From Echinometra lucunter (taxonomy: Eukaryota > Echinodermata > Echinoidea > Camarodonta > Echinometridae): 64,000 nt of DNA. The notes under the pieces are model-generated. The model worked only from the letters and a program-made list of their open reading frames with translations. It searched no databases and was not told the origin of the DNA. The stretch lies in contig CM057160.1 in assembly GCA_029962745.1 (NCBI GenBank), positions 350,501-414,500 on the forward strand, given 5' to 3'. Positions 1 to 11,560 of the stretch are shown here, in pieces. The translations under genes were made by a program, and so were the position numbers. Positions within the stretch are counted from its first letter, which is position 1. Each line of letters opens with the position of its first letter.

Positions 1-54
1 GTGAAGAATTATTTGAACAATATTATACAAATAATGCACAGCTATGAGTGTGTC

Positions 55-136
55 AGTGGCGATGCAGTGCACTCGAGGGTATTTACAATGTGCTTTTGCA
101 TAATATTGTAAATACCCGAGATGCCTGCATCGCCAC
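55..136. mobile_element. 82 bp hairpin MITE-like element
   Basis: Two arms (about 55-89 and 105-136) are near-perfect inverted complements separated by a loop of about 15 bases. The outer end reads AGTGGCGATGCA and is mirrored as TGCATCGCCACT. The inner arm GGGTATTTACAAT is mirrored as ATTGTAAATACCC. No coding potential. The terminal AGTGGCG resembles ends of hAT-type non-autonomous elements elsewhere in this window (19213), but no target-site duplication is clear, so the superfamily is open. Confidence 0.6.
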
Positions 137-639
137 TAAAATCACGAATTTAAATCTGTCTATTATTTGTTTTATAAAATGGGTCGGCAGTGTGACTTTG
201 TAGTGTAAAATTTGTTAAAACCGCTCAAAATTTCCTCAGGTCGCACAGACAAGGAGGCAACATTTGCTTTCTCTTATTTTATGACATCATCACAAGCGTA
301 GCCAGCTAGGCAGTATGTGATGATGCGCCCCTGAGTAAGCGCATTAAATCCTTTTTGTGATCTAGAAATAATGCGTATTTCATGGCGCGCGTCTAACTTT
401 TTACGCGCTAGAGGTAAAGTGATGCATCGAAAAATGCACAGTGTTGCACAAAAAATGTACGGCTGGAAGGTTGCGTAGAATTAAAGCATGAACACGTGAC
501 ATGCATACGCACTCGCTATTGGCTACATCCTTGAACCCGTTTTATAAAAAGGAGTATCAGATATTTAAAACAATCAAAAAGGTTCAAATTTGACTTTATT
601 GAAAGACCTCTTTTAGTGCAGAGATTCGTTTTCTCCTAA

Positions 640-1125
640 GGTTTTCATCATGTTCATGATGAGAACGGAGTCTAGTTAACCCTTTCTTCATGTCTCGAAT
701 ATTACCTTTGTGTTGTTATCTATACACAAATGCACGCGTCTTTCTCTTCCATCCGCCAAGTGTTGGAATGTGTCTTCTTTTTTTTTTTACACTCCGCGAC
801 AAGATCTTAATATTATGAACAGAGATGAATATAATCGAAATGTGACCCAGCTATATGACGTCCAAAAAGAACCCGAACTATTTTAAGAAAAGGAGAAACA
901 TGGGTCCCAAAACCAGTAATATTGGTTTGCCATGATAACACTGATGCTTGAGAATAACAAGGAGACACCAGTCATGTTCATTCCATTAAATTCTTCATCA
1001 AAAGAAGCTTCTATTGAGAAGTCTATTTATACTTTTCAGAAACTTTGAATTATGGATGATAATTCTAATTGCAAATATTACGGAAAGTAAAAACCCAAAT
1101 GTTGTGATATAAAAGGAAGTCTACT
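640..1125 (-). repeat. Unclassified dispersed repeat, copy 1 of 3
   Basis: The reverse complement of this stretch aligns by eye along most of its length with 31690-32135 and, more weakly, 32480-33125. Shared blocks include CTTGTCGCGGAGT, CAACACTTGGCGGATGGAAG and AATAGTTCGGGTTCTT. No long ORF and no terminal repeats are visible. It could be part of a non-autonomous transposon or the UTR of a duplicated gene family. Confidence 0.65.
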
Positions 1126-1450
1126 TGAGTACCATTAAAAAAACTGTAAGATATAATAATGCTTCCGGTTTTTTTTTTTCGTTGCTTGTAACTAAAAAGA
1201 TGATGTAAACATCACTTGATGTACACTCGTATTAACTGGGATTTGTTGTTGTTGTTTTTACGTTATTAAGTGTATTTTTTCTCTCACAATTCATGTTGGA
1301 AGCTTCTAAAAAAGTATGTTGTTGTTCATTTTGGAAAAATCATTAACATGTTCAGTAGTATGAACCATTTATGAAATACATAATCGGAATGCTTTGCTAT
1401 TACCACCAGTAGTTCAGAGCTTAATTACGTGATTTTTAAAGAAAAATTTT

Positions 1451-1950
1451 NNNNNNNNNNNNNNNNNNNNNNNNNNNNNNNNNNNNNNNNNNNNNNNNNN
1501 NNNNNNNNNNNNNNNNNNNNNNNNNNNNNNNNNNNNNNNNNNNNNNNNNNNNNNNNNNNNNNNNNNNNNNNNNNNNNNNNNNNNNNNNNNNNNNNNNNNN
1601 NNNNNNNNNNNNNNNNNNNNNNNNNNNNNNNNNNNNNNNNNNNNNNNNNNNNNNNNNNNNNNNNNNNNNNNNNNNNNNNNNNNNNNNNNNNNNNNNNNNN
1701 NNNNNNNNNNNNNNNNNNNNNNNNNNNNNNNNNNNNNNNNNNNNNNNNNNNNNNNNNNNNNNNNNNNNNNNNNNNNNNNNNNNNNNNNNNNNNNNNNNNN
1801 NNNNNNNNNNNNNNNNNNNNNNNNNNNNNNNNNNNNNNNNNNNNNNNNNNNNNNNNNNNNNNNNNNNNNNNNNNNNNNNNNNNNNNNNNNNNNNNNNNNN
1901 NNNNNNNNNNNNNNNNNNNNNNNNNNNNNNNNNNNNNNNNNNNNNNNNNN
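1451..1950. other. Assembly gap (500 N)
   Basis: Exactly 500 N, the same length as the three other gaps in the window, so the true size is unknown. It interrupts the LINE remnant at 1951-3615, whose reverse transcriptase runs into the gap. Confidence 0.95.
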
Positions 1951-3615
1951 GTCTAAAGTCAAAGACAATTTCTTCTGTTTTCTTTGAGTTCCGCAGTAAA
2001 TGGCTTTCCTTACACTAGCTTTCAAACATGGAAATGGTAGCTCTATAATCAAATTCACTTTCATTTTCGATCAATCCTACTATTACTGTATCATCTGCAT
2101 ATTTAAGTATGTGAGAAGATGGAGTATTTGACATACAGTCATTGGTTACAGGGTAAATAGGGTCGCCGAGAGGACACACCCTTGTGGGTTACCAATGATT
2201 GTGATGAGTTCGTCGGAGAGAACACCTTGGACATTGACGTTCTGTGTCCAGGCCACAATATAAGAGATCGCTGAACATGTAGATCTAGTATAGTTTCTTT
2301 ACTAGGATAAGGGGTTCTATAGTGTTAAATGCCTATTCTTGACAATCTCGGTTTTCGAAGCAGCAGAAGAATGAGTTAAGTTCATTTGTCTTTTCTTTTG
2401 CATTTTCTTCGTGCTCGAAATTGTTATTATGCTTTTTGTTGGAATAGTCCGTCATCGCCCCTAAGCATTTCCACGCGTTCTTGGGATTTTACGTCATGAA
2501 GCACCGTTCTAGCCTTTCTCCGTATTTTCGCTTTGCTTTACTGACTTGTATTTTTATTTCTCTAGTTATCTCTTTCTTCCGATCATGATTTTCATTCTTA
2601 AACTCGTTCTTCTTTTCCTCTTTGGTTGCTTTTATCTTTCCATTAAAACCAGGACTTGCCATTGGGATAGATTTTTATTTCTTTAGGTCGAATGTGTAAA
2701 TCTTCACAGAAAGTGACATAACTATTTATTGTATTCGTAAGCTCATGTATGTCATCACATTCGTCATGAAACGTGTCCCAATCAGTGATATCAAATGCAG
2801 TTTGAAGCAATTCACTCGATTCATTGTCCCACACTTTTATCACTCTTTTCATTGGCTTTTCCCGTTTAATCTTCTGTCTGTAGCTTGGCAAGAGTAGTAT
2901 GGTGATCAGATGCAGCAATCCCAGCTCGAATTTAAGACTTATAGGCATCCCCAACTGAGCAATAACATTTATCTAAAATGTTTCGCCCCCTAATTGTTGC
3001 TGTGTCAACATAATGGGGCATAACAGTTTCCAAGTCACAATGACTAAAATCGCCTAATATAACGGGGGCATCGGCGGACTGTATTCCGAGTTCACTCACT
3101 TGTTCCTGTATAATTTGTTTTGTGTTTCCTTTCTCTGAGCTCGAAGGTATATAAACTAGGAGTACATTGAATTTGGGAATTCTCTTGCCAAATAAAAAGG
3201 GCGAAATGAAACACACATCTTTTCGATATCTTTGGACGAGATATTCGATATGTTCGTAATGTTGCTGCACCACCGTTTGTTAACATACATGCAGAGCCCA
3301 CCTCCTTTATTTTTATATATGTCTCTTCGAAACAGCGATCTAATCTTATGGAATAGAATCCTTTTATTTTATTATTGTTAGATTAAATATCCTAACATAA
3401 CTAGGTTTCCGTTATACATATCATACCTGAGATTCTGTATTCATGATCATAACTAACGTTTGCCCGTTTGCCCGCAATTCGTCGATTTTGTTCGTAATTG
3501 ATCTTACATTGCTAAGGGTGATTGTTGGTAGTGCAGTACGATGACCCCTTCTCAGACCCGCTGCCTGATCCCCCCGCCCCCCCCCCCCCCCACTCCAGGG
3601 TCGGAGGGACCGCAT
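1951..3615 (-). mobile_element. Degenerate non-LTR retrotransposon (LINE), endonuclease and reverse transcriptase parts
   Basis: Read on the minus strand, translated blocks follow the order of a LINE ORF2. 3530-3440 gives an endonuclease N-terminal block (LPTITLSNVRSITNKIDEL). 3370-2932 gives endonuclease core text with VLLVYIPSS, APVILGDFSHCDLET and LDKCYCSVGDAYKS, a typical APE-type core. 2954-2350 is the endonuclease-RT linker. Then come RT motif A (AFNTIEPLIL, near 2320), motif B (GNPQGCVLS, near 2190) and motif C (KYADDTVIVG, near 2100). The frame changes repeatedly. The RT segment expected between the linker and motif A is absent, so there is an internal deletion. It continues into the gap at 1950. 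Clade looks CR1/L2/Rex-like (inference). Not functional. Confidence 0.85.
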
Positions 3616-5157
3616 GCGTCTTCCCGAAATCTTCGGTAAGGAAATGAGAGCTCACCTGAGAGGGTATGAATTGAGCAGTGCTCCGGATTTAGGGGGTCTT
3701 CAAGGAAGGAAAAGCCCGCGAAAGGGGGATTTCAGAAATTTTGGCTGTCCGGAGATAGGGGGGGGGGGTACTTGCAATTGGGAACAAGCATATGCGTACC
3801 CTAAATAACACTGAGTGAGGGGGTCGGGCTGATCCCTCCGCGCTTTCCTCTTCTGCGGGTATTCTTCTCATCAGAAAGGGGATCGTCTCTTGTTGGCACC
3901 CACTCGGGGAGGTCCGGAGGTCGAAGCAAGGACGAAGGTCTATTGGCGAGATAGAGCAAGAATTCTCAATCGTATTGGATATGAGTTGTAGATAGTCCAG
4001 TTTGTCAGTGGGTTTCACAGACGGGACATGAACAAAACACAGTCAAACACTGCCAAGTGATGGTCACATTTTCCAAATACATCTTGCTTTAATTCACAAT
4101 CCAATATCATATTAAAAAAAAACATATACACTGTATTTTAGACAAAAAACAGGAGCGAGGAATCCTGTAAATATTGGTCGCTACGGTGGAGCGTAATTCT
4201 CTTTATATTCTTTTCCTACTTTTTTATTATTAGTATTAGTTATTTATTGAATATGTAGGTCGAATCATTTGGTAAGTCACTCTCTTTGATTTATGCATTT
4301 TCTTGTTAAAACTTTTAAGCCATAAACCTCAACAACCACCAAAGTTAGAGAAAAGCCTGTCTTGCCTGTTTTGTCTGCCCTTGTACTAAAAGTAAAAATG
4401 AGATATAAAAAGTATGTTATACTTTATCTACAAAGTCTGTTTCATATTCCATTTGATCTATTTCATACGATATCTAAAGAGTCTATTTCACGCATTTATT
4501 GCTGATGCCTTCGTAAAATGCACCGATTCTGTATATTTCCACTTTCCTATGATACAAATATCATTTTACTGCTCACTTTGATTTCCTACTGTTTTTCATT
4601 TTACCATCAAAATTGTTAAAACAGAAACGATAATAATTTAAGCAATTAGATAACAATCAGAAATTTTTAATTAATGGTCGCAATTTAAAAAAAATTATGT
4701 GGTCCTCAAGTATAATTTGTTTTGGCAGTAAATCTGTAAGCTTAAGTTGAAGAACATGTATTTTCATATAAAGCACTGAGGGAAAATCAAAAATAGGAGA
4801 AGGTACATTTTACTTTCAGACGTTGCTGTTGTTGGTTTTTTAAATGGTTTGGAAGGTAATTTTTCAAAGAAATTTTCATCATTGCTCAAAATTTTCGTAA
4901 AATTTCACTCTTTTTATGTAGGTATGACTATTGAAATGCACTCTGTCAGGTTTGGTGTACTTTGCACACGAAGTAAACTGGTAGTACATGTAATCGGTAT
5001 GAAGTCTGTTTACACCTAGGACCAGCAATTCTGGGGTCCCTCTTTTTTTTTCTTTTTTTTTTTTTACTGTAAATTGCTTGTGCGCTGTAATGGCTGCCGT
5101 GCTAAAGCCGGGGTAATAATATATGCAAAGTTCTTTGGAAGTCCATAGAGACGTAAG

Positions 5158-5189
<32 letters not shown>

Positions 5190-5357
5190 TATTATCATGA
5201 TTTTTTCCTCAACAGATTGAGACTCTCTCCATCAAAAAATATCGCTGACGAGTCCCTCTTTTGTCTTTTATTTTTCTAGCATAAAAATTAAAGACAATAT
5301 TTTATTTTCACCCAGTGCTCTCCTTATTGCGAGTGAAATTTTCTTCTATATGTACAG
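3616..5357. other. Non-coding stretch with G/C tracts and simple repeats
   Basis: No supported exon. Around 3570-3900 there are long C and G runs and a 'ctccggattta' type sequence that may be a MITE end. From 4020 the DNA is AT-rich and unremarkable. An (ATC)n microsatellite lies at 5158-5200, just before the LRR-like exon. Confidence 0.5.
5158..5200. repeat. (ATC)n microsatellite
   Basis: About ten ATC units decaying into ATT at the right edge. Lies in the presumed intron about 160 bp upstream of the 5358 exon. Confidence 0.9.
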
Positions 5358-5740
5358 GAAAACGACCAGGCTGGTGACACGATCCCCACCCTGAGTGAGC
5401 TGACTATAGATGATATGACACTGCAACAATGGCAAGGTTGTGGTTCTATGCTTGACAGTTTGAAGAAGGTAACCCTACAAGCACGTAGGGTGATCAGATC
5501 TGATGTCATCCGGAGGGTCCACCTACCAGGAGTAATAGAGCTCACCATTCAAACGTATGAATATGCATATGATCCGGCTGAATTCAACGAGGAGCCCAGT
5601 GACATATCCAGTGCTATCCAGAATGCTTGTCCTAAGCTCATCAAGGTGACATTCAGAGATCTCATTATTGGCAATAGCAAGATCAAACCAATCTTGCAAG
5701 CCTTCATCTCAACTCACCACAAACATCTGAAGACTGTCAG
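5358..5740 (+). CDS. Internal exon of an LRR-like protein gene (partial)
   Basis: An open exon runs from the acceptor ...TATATGTACAG to a donor CAG|GTCAGA. It encodes 127 codons plus two bases. The protein has leucine-rich-repeat-like spacing: LSELTIDDMTL, LKKVTLQARRVI, VIELTIQTYEY, LIKVTFRDLIIG and HLKTVR. These are beta-strand-like segments with hydrophobic residues at LxxLxL-type positions, as in the LRR region of NLR-type proteins. The two leftover bases join in frame to the next exon at 6221, which supports this donor. Upstream exons are not visible; they may lie before the window or in the 1451-1950 gap. No NACHT, death or TIR domain is visible here, so the NLR link is a guess. Confidence 0.6.
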
Positions 5741-6220
5741 GTCAGACATTAAAATGTTTGTTCAAAGAACGCTATGATATCTTTCTTCCCTTTAACTCTC
5801 TCTCTTTCAAAAAAAATCTTAAAGTAATAATCTTTCATTTTGAATATATCTTTTATCCGTTATCATATCTTTTTTTTTCCTTTCTTCTCTTTCTCTAGCA
5901 CACAACGCACACCACGCGTGCACACTCATCTTCCTTCAGTCTGTATTCGACTGGACAAGTTAAAAGTACAAATGAAATGCTTCCATCCTAAACAAATATT
6001 TTATCCGGAATACGAGTGTCACTGCCTCAGAGAGGCGATTAAAGGCAGTTAAACAAATTAATGATTATCTTATCGATGGAAATTCAATCAGTTTTTGAGT
6101 TGACATGGATAGTGACATCAAACAATTTGAAAACTCTCCGCTATAGAACAGGAACTGATCTTTGTCAATCATTTTATATTCGCAATAATGAAGAAACTCG
6201 ATTTATGTTTGTTCTCATAG

Positions 6221-6321
6221 ATTCATAAGATGTGGGACTGATGAGAGTGTGGATGCTTTCATCCGTGAATTCAATGAAGGTCAGATCATGGAGGTCGAGA
6301 TAGAGCATAACAAACCGAAGG
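6221..6321 (+). CDS. Second exon of the LRR-like gene
   Basis: Acceptor TTCTCATAG precedes the exon and a strong donor GTAAGT follows at 6322. Only one of its three frames is open, and that is the frame produced by joining the exon ending at 5740. It encodes FIRCGTDESVDAFIREF and continues to EHNKPK, acidic and helix-like, as expected of the helical face of a divergent LRR. It ends with a one-base overhang (G). The phase does not match the long open frame of the 6719 exon, so either another small exon lies between them or the gene ends differently. Confidence 0.55.
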
Positions 6322-6718
6322 GTAAGTCCGGTATGAGTCCCGTATTGCTGTAAAGGACAGATAAATTTCGTACATAACTGTTTATTTCTGAAAGGATGTC
6401 AAGACAGTGAAGACACTCTTCTCCTATCCCTATGACAACGTAATGGAATAAAGGACAACGAATGTGCGTGATTACAAATGACAGGTACCAAATCCATTAG
6501 ATTCTACATTATGCAGTATATTACAAAGTGTCTTGAATAAGGGAGTTGTTAGTGATCCCTGCTTGATCATGTTGATGAAATCAATTGCAAAGAAGTTCAG
6601 TTATAACTCTGTATATGACTTGAGACTTGCCAGCTGTGTCTGTCTCTTTTACCACTCCAGTAATAACGTCGTTTGGCTCATCATTACACCTCCCTTTGTC
6701 TCTTTCTCTAACTTTTAG

Positions 6719-6913
6719 GAAAAAACTCCTAGGGATTGTGAAGATGATTACACCGTGCTCACAAATCAAGACAGACAGAGATCATCTTCGCAGGCTACAT
6801 GCAGCCCGGAAAGCGCACAGAGCACATCAGTAACTAGTAATCGCTCCAAGATAGAATTGAAAAATTCACCCAGACCTGTTTCAAGACGACGACGTAAATG
6901 TATTGTAATATAA
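6719..6913 (+). CDS. Candidate terminal exon with polybasic tail and CaaX-like end
   Basis: A very strong acceptor (a pyrimidine run from about 6690, then ACTTTTAG) precedes 6719. The frame beginning at 6719 is open for 64 codons to TAA at 6911-6913. It encodes an acidic then Ser/Thr/Gln-rich tail and ends SRRRRKCIVI. A polybasic run followed by Cys-Ile-Val-Ile matches the C-a-a-X prenylation pattern, where X = Ile would favour geranylgeranylation; this is family knowledge, not shown here. The upstream exon as spliced at 6321/6322 would enter a different phase and stop after four codons. The CaaX frame therefore needs an unseen exon or alternative splice. A second possible ending is an exon at 6395 that stops after 13 codons. 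Confidence 0.4.
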   Translation, partial: EKTPRDCEDDYTVLTNQDRQRSSSQATCSPESAQSTSVTSNRSKIELKNSPRPVSRRRRKCIVI

Positions 6914-7937
6914 TTTCCTGTTGAGTAATCATGTTGGTATTCAAGTAATTTGTGTGAAACGTACATTATAGATATCGATTTTATGAGTCCAATCAAGATG
7001 CTTTGGATGTGTTCAACGTAAATGAAATGCTTTCTCATGGGAGAAAGAAAAGCTGCATAATATGCTCTTTTCGGTCAACGGTCATCCAACTTTTAAACAC
7101 TACAAATAGAAGACACGTTTTTTTGCATTTCTTTTACGACTACAGTAATCGCACCTGCCTTCTTACCTCAGTGTATTAAATACTTTCACATAAAGATAAA
7201 ACTGACGATTGTTTGGATGGCAAATATCAAATATGCGATCTGTATATAGAATCCATGTCATGTATAGATCGCAACATTTTTTTTTGTAATTGACTGTCAT
7301 TAAGACAAATTTTATTCGTATATTGATCAAACTTGTCGTCTTTTATGAGACATGTTACATTATTTTACCGTTCATAGCATCTCACCTCTTCTATCTTATG
7401 CAACAAGGGGAAAGTTAAATGCAATTTTCATTACATTTCTACGGCAGTTCAGCCATCTTCTCAGACTCTGAATAGACTTTTTTTAATCATGCCTGTAGTG
7501 ATAACCTGCTTCATTACTACAGTGGAAATACCTTCCCACAATCATAATAAGGGTATTTCACTTCAATTCAAAACTACATTTTTGTCCAATGAATTTGCAG
7601 GATTAAATATATTTTCAAATTGTACAATTGATATGGATGGCAAATGTTTAATGAACAAGGTATTACTGTTATCAATTTCATAGTCCACCCTTCTTTGGAA
7701 AATAACTTTCATTGAGAAATATGATGTATGCAATTGTAAAATTAATTTGTTTCATAACACATGATAACACATGTCAGATATGATTAGCTAAAATGCACGT
7801 TGACTGCAGCAGTCAACATGCCTTACTCAGTATACTTTATTAGGAAATAACAGTATACTGTATTATAAAACTTGTTAAGCACATGGCTAACTTGTCGTAT
7901 ATCATCGTCTTTGAGAGTATTATGAACAGGATCAGGT

Positions 7938-7969
<32 letters not shown>

Positions 7970-8935
7970 GCAAATTATATTATTGGTGTTCATCCTAAAG
8001 CTTATTGACAGTGAATAGTGAGCTTGACTGTCTCGAAACTTTTCCTTACACAGAACAGTCAATCCTAATCAGATGAACAGAGACCAAGTATTAGATAGTA
8101 TTGTTCTAAAAATGTTGGTATATTCTTCCAATCCGTAATCCCCTCATGATTTATGAGATTAAGGATTATGAAGATATCGATTAGCTTGTATAGTGGCAAA
8201 GAAAACAATGATGCAGAATAATACATGCTCACTATAATTGTATATATATACATCGTATCTCTGTAAGGACTAATTTACCTTGCAAACAGTTAATTTGATC
8301 AATGTTCATTCATCATGTTCATTGCAAATTATGGTATGCCAAAATAGTGCTTGTTTTAATCAGCAGACGGTTTGTCTATTTAGGTATGTATTCCTGTCAA
8401 GACTTATACATGTTAAAGCTGGAAGGAACACTGCTGCATGAGCTGATACCGCGCACATTTTTTTTTTTTAAATAATAAACTCTTAAGTTGTTTGACGGCT
8501 GCTGATTCAACTAAGTAAAGTATCTGAATCAAAACTATGACTTTTTGTACATGCTGATAACCATCATCATTATCAAACCTTTTTGCAACATCAGTACAGT
8601 GTACGTGTAAATAAATATTTATTTATTTATCCCTATATGCATTGTATAATTTGTTGAACCACAGTGAACTGTTATTCATTCGCATCAGCCCTGTTTCATT
8701 CTGTAAGTCTGATAGGACTGTATATCGGTGTATGATGTACATAATATCTGTTTTACGTGTGTATTTACTGCGAATTGTCCATTTCTTAATACTTGTGCAT
8801 ATACATTTACAAGTAATTGTGTTACTCTTTTATTCCTTAGTATCAATATGTTTATCCTTGTATAGCCGTTCTGTACATCTATCACTGTTTCAAATTATGT
8901 TGGCGTGGCAATAAACTTTGAAATGTGTAGAGCCA
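6914..8935 (+). other. Probable 3' UTR and non-coding DNA after the LRR-like gene
   Basis: AT-rich, no coding exon. An AATAAA at 8910-8915 is the best polyadenylation signal and may end the transcript that includes the 6719 exon. A (CT)n microsatellite is at 7945-7969. The UTR assignment is inference. Confidence 0.35.
7945..7969. repeat. (CT)n microsatellite
   Basis: About twelve CT units without interruption. Confidence 0.9.
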
Positions 8936-9073
8936 AATTGAAATAAGAGGTACGTTACATTTCTGAGAAAACGAAAACTATTATCTCTTATACATGCATT
9001 CATACCAATGTTCGATCAGTAATGATCAGTGCAAGGGGAACGGATTGTCTAATCTGGCTCGTACGTTTTCATC

Positions 9074-9345
9074 GTTATGTATCGTTTGCAAAATGTTTGT
9101 CACTTTTGTATATTAAACTTAGTATATCATTACAAGCTGAAATAGACAGTCGTAGATAACTCATCCATTTGCACCTGATTTATAAACATCGGTAATTCCT
9201 TTGTTATGTATCATTGCATGATATGGTTGTCACTTTTGTACATTAAACTAAGTATATCATCATGATCATTACAAGCTGAGATAGACAGTCGTAGATAACC
9301 CAATTCTCAGTCCATGTTGCACCTGATTTATAAACATCGTTAATT
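9074..9345. repeat. Two-unit tandem duplication, about 130 bp period
   Basis: Unit 1 (9074-9202) and unit 2 (9203-9345) share GTTATGTATC, GTTGTCACTTTTGTA (near), AGACAGTCGTAGATAAC and GCACCTGATTTATAAACAT. They differ by small insertions. Non-coding. Confidence 0.85.
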
Positions 9346-9741
9346 AATTTCGCCTTCGATATATTGACAACACTAATTCATGTCGAATTTGATAATGTTT
9401 CAGTAGGAAGGACTTCCTTCTCTTCCTGTTTTGATGTATGAAATGTGGGTATAACACTATAACATTGACGAGTTAAAGCTTCTATGCTGTTTTCAGTATT
9501 ATTAAGCAATTTGCACATTTTGTATACAGAGAGACAGGAGTTGACTATGTTAGATATTGCATTCTATCATGCTATTTGTAAAGTGCAACAGCTTGGAAGC
9601 TTCTAAAGAAAGGATTTTATTTATTTGTTTTGTTTTTGTTTTTCAGTTTACAAATATAATTTGATATACATGTATATATTATAACTATAACACGAACTAA
9701 TGCCTACGGAAACTTTCACGTTGTCTACACTGAAACGCATT

Positions 9742-9908
9742 TCAGAATACGGGGGGGGGGGGGGCGTTTCATGAAATGACCTGAAGTGACCTTTACTGAT
9801 GAATTTGCTCTCAGCCAAACAGATGCAAGGGTTTCAGTAGCTTATAAGAGATGTCAGTAGAATCACTGACAGGACATTTCATGAAACACTCCCCAGGTAT
9901 TCAGGATT
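9742..9908. mobile_element. Fold-back MITE of about 165 bp
   Basis: The left end (CAGAATACGGGG, a G run, then GTTTCATGAAATGACCTG) is mirrored at the right end (GGACATTTCATGAAACACT, CCCC, GTATTC). The inner 80 bp is not mirrored. The poly-G run inside the left arm is longer than the right-arm match, probably from slippage. No target-site duplication could be assigned. Confidence 0.65.
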
Positions 9909-10627
9909 TGATTTTACATCATACAACGAAACGGCTTGTGAAACTGATATTTTTGTGTACTATGGAAGAAGGTTTAAACCTTGTTTTAACATGTTAGTTT
10001 ACATGTATATTTTTCTGTATGTGTTACAACTATTTCTCTAAACATTGTCTACTACTAAAATTTCTGTATAACAGTTTGAAGCATATTACAGACTTTGGAA
10101 TGAAAGACGTATTTGTGAAGATTTGCAGTTAATGTTTGCTGTGCATAAAATGTTAAAATTCATATTTGCTGAACATTACTATATACAAGAATTGTAGTCT
10201 TGTATTTCTTTAGTTCGCATACCGTAAAATGTATTGAAAGATTTTTAAAAGGAAGACAATTTACAGGTGTATGTGCTAAACATATACACGATGTAGTGAG
10301 ATACTAGAATCCATCGTTGCTGAATTAAAGTGGTATACATGATCATGGTTTATTAGGTCATTGATAGGTGCGTGGTGTTCAAATATATTTGTCATTTTTG
10401 TAAATACAAGTATCAGTTCTCCCTCCCTACAAAAAACAAGGAACATAAACAAGCAAGATAAATTTCATTTTAAAAATGATTGACATAAAATACTTTACAA
10501 AAACTAGATCATAGTTATTAAAAACTAAAACATTTACTATCAGTTTGTATTACAACGAATAGTTACAGGTGAGTAAGTTTTATAAAACATAAATGGATAT
10601 AATGGATATAAATAATAGAATATACAG

Positions 10628-11560
10628 CTCTCCTTAAGAAATTGGGTTAGCCCTTGGGAAGTCCAAAAGTCAGAACAATACATGTCCAAAAATCACTGTA
10701 TTATTTTGCAGGAAATACGTACTATATGTAAATGTAAACTAATATAGAGTTAAGTTTTATATTGCATGAAACTATCATCACCCTTGTTCCTCGTTTCTTC
10801 TTTTGCAGGGGGAGGGAGGGGGTTGATGATTGCGGGGGAACTAAAAAGAGGGAGAAGGAGGAGAAGAGAATGAAAAGGAGAGACAGAAAGTTAATGTAGA
10901 GAGTATAATAGGGAGAAAGAGGAAGAGAGGGAGGGAGAGAGAGAGGGGGGGAGGGGTTCAATATAATATTTTGACCTTGATATAAATAATAGGATATAAA
11001 GCTCTCTTTAAGAAATTGGGTTAGCCCTTGGGAAGTCCAAAAGTCAGAACAATACAGGTCCAAAAAGAGTGAGGGGAAGAGAATGACAAGGAGAGACAGA
11101 AGATTGAGGTAGAGAGTATAGTGAGAGAGGGAGGGAGAGAAGGGGGGGGGCAATGTAACAGTGTGACCTGGATACAAATAATATGATATAAAGCTACCTT
11201 TCGGAAATTGGGTAAGGAAATACATAATATGTAAATGTAAACTAATATAGAGTTGAATTTTATATTGTATGAAACCGTCATCACCTATGTTCCGTGTTCC
11301 TGTTTTTGCAGAGGGAGCATGATTGCGGGGGAAGTAAGAAGAGGGAGAGGGAGGGGGGAGAGAATGACAAGGAGAGACAGGAGATTGAGGTAGAGAGTAT
11401 AGCGAGAAAGAGAGAGAGGGTGGTCAATATAACAGTTTGACCTGGATAAAAATTGTATGATATAAAGCTCTCTTTAAGAAATTGGGTTAGCCCTTGGAAG
11501 TGCAAAAAGTCAGAACAATACATGTTCAAAATTCACTGTATTATGTTGAAGGAAATACGT
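10628..11560. repeat. Polypurine minisatellite array, copy 1
   Basis: Units of roughly 190-380 bp repeat. Each starts with AGCTCTCTTTAAGAAATTGG, continues with GCCCTTGGGAAGTCCAAAAG and runs into a G/A-only tract (gggagagaggga type) of 100-150 bp. Unit starts lie near 10628, 10998, 11190 and 11468. Minus-strand ORFs over it are Pro/Ser/Leu-rich translations of the tract and not genes. Each unit carries TTTTGCAGGGGGAG, a fortuitous splice-acceptor-like sequence. Confidence 0.85.

Larger units (their letters stand above)
1..1450. other. Non-coding flank apart from the hairpin and repeat copy
   Basis: Apart from the 55-136 hairpin and the 640-1125 repeat, no coding exon is seen. A TATA-like TATAAAAAG near 541 lies about 25 bp after an inverted CCAAT (ATTGGCT). 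There is no downstream gene to attach it to, so it is not called as a promoter. Confidence 0.5.

Noticed and set aside
515..552. Core promoter (inverted CCAAT plus TATAAAAAG)
   Set aside because: No exon or gene follows before the LINE relic and the gap; such words are common in AT-rich DNA.
6627..6833. Alternative reading of the 6719 exon as a 68-codon ORF
   Set aside because: It reads through the polypyrimidine tract and acceptor as coding, which is implausible. The 6719-6913 frame is longer past the acceptor.
9074..9345. CRISPR-like or other regularly spaced array
   Set aside because: Only two long units with no spacers; a simple tandem duplication in an animal genome.
10722..11529. Several long minus-strand ORFs (also 20112-20750) rich in Leu, Ser and Pro
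   Set aside because: They are translations of the polypurine minisatellite, repeat with its period, and differ between copies.
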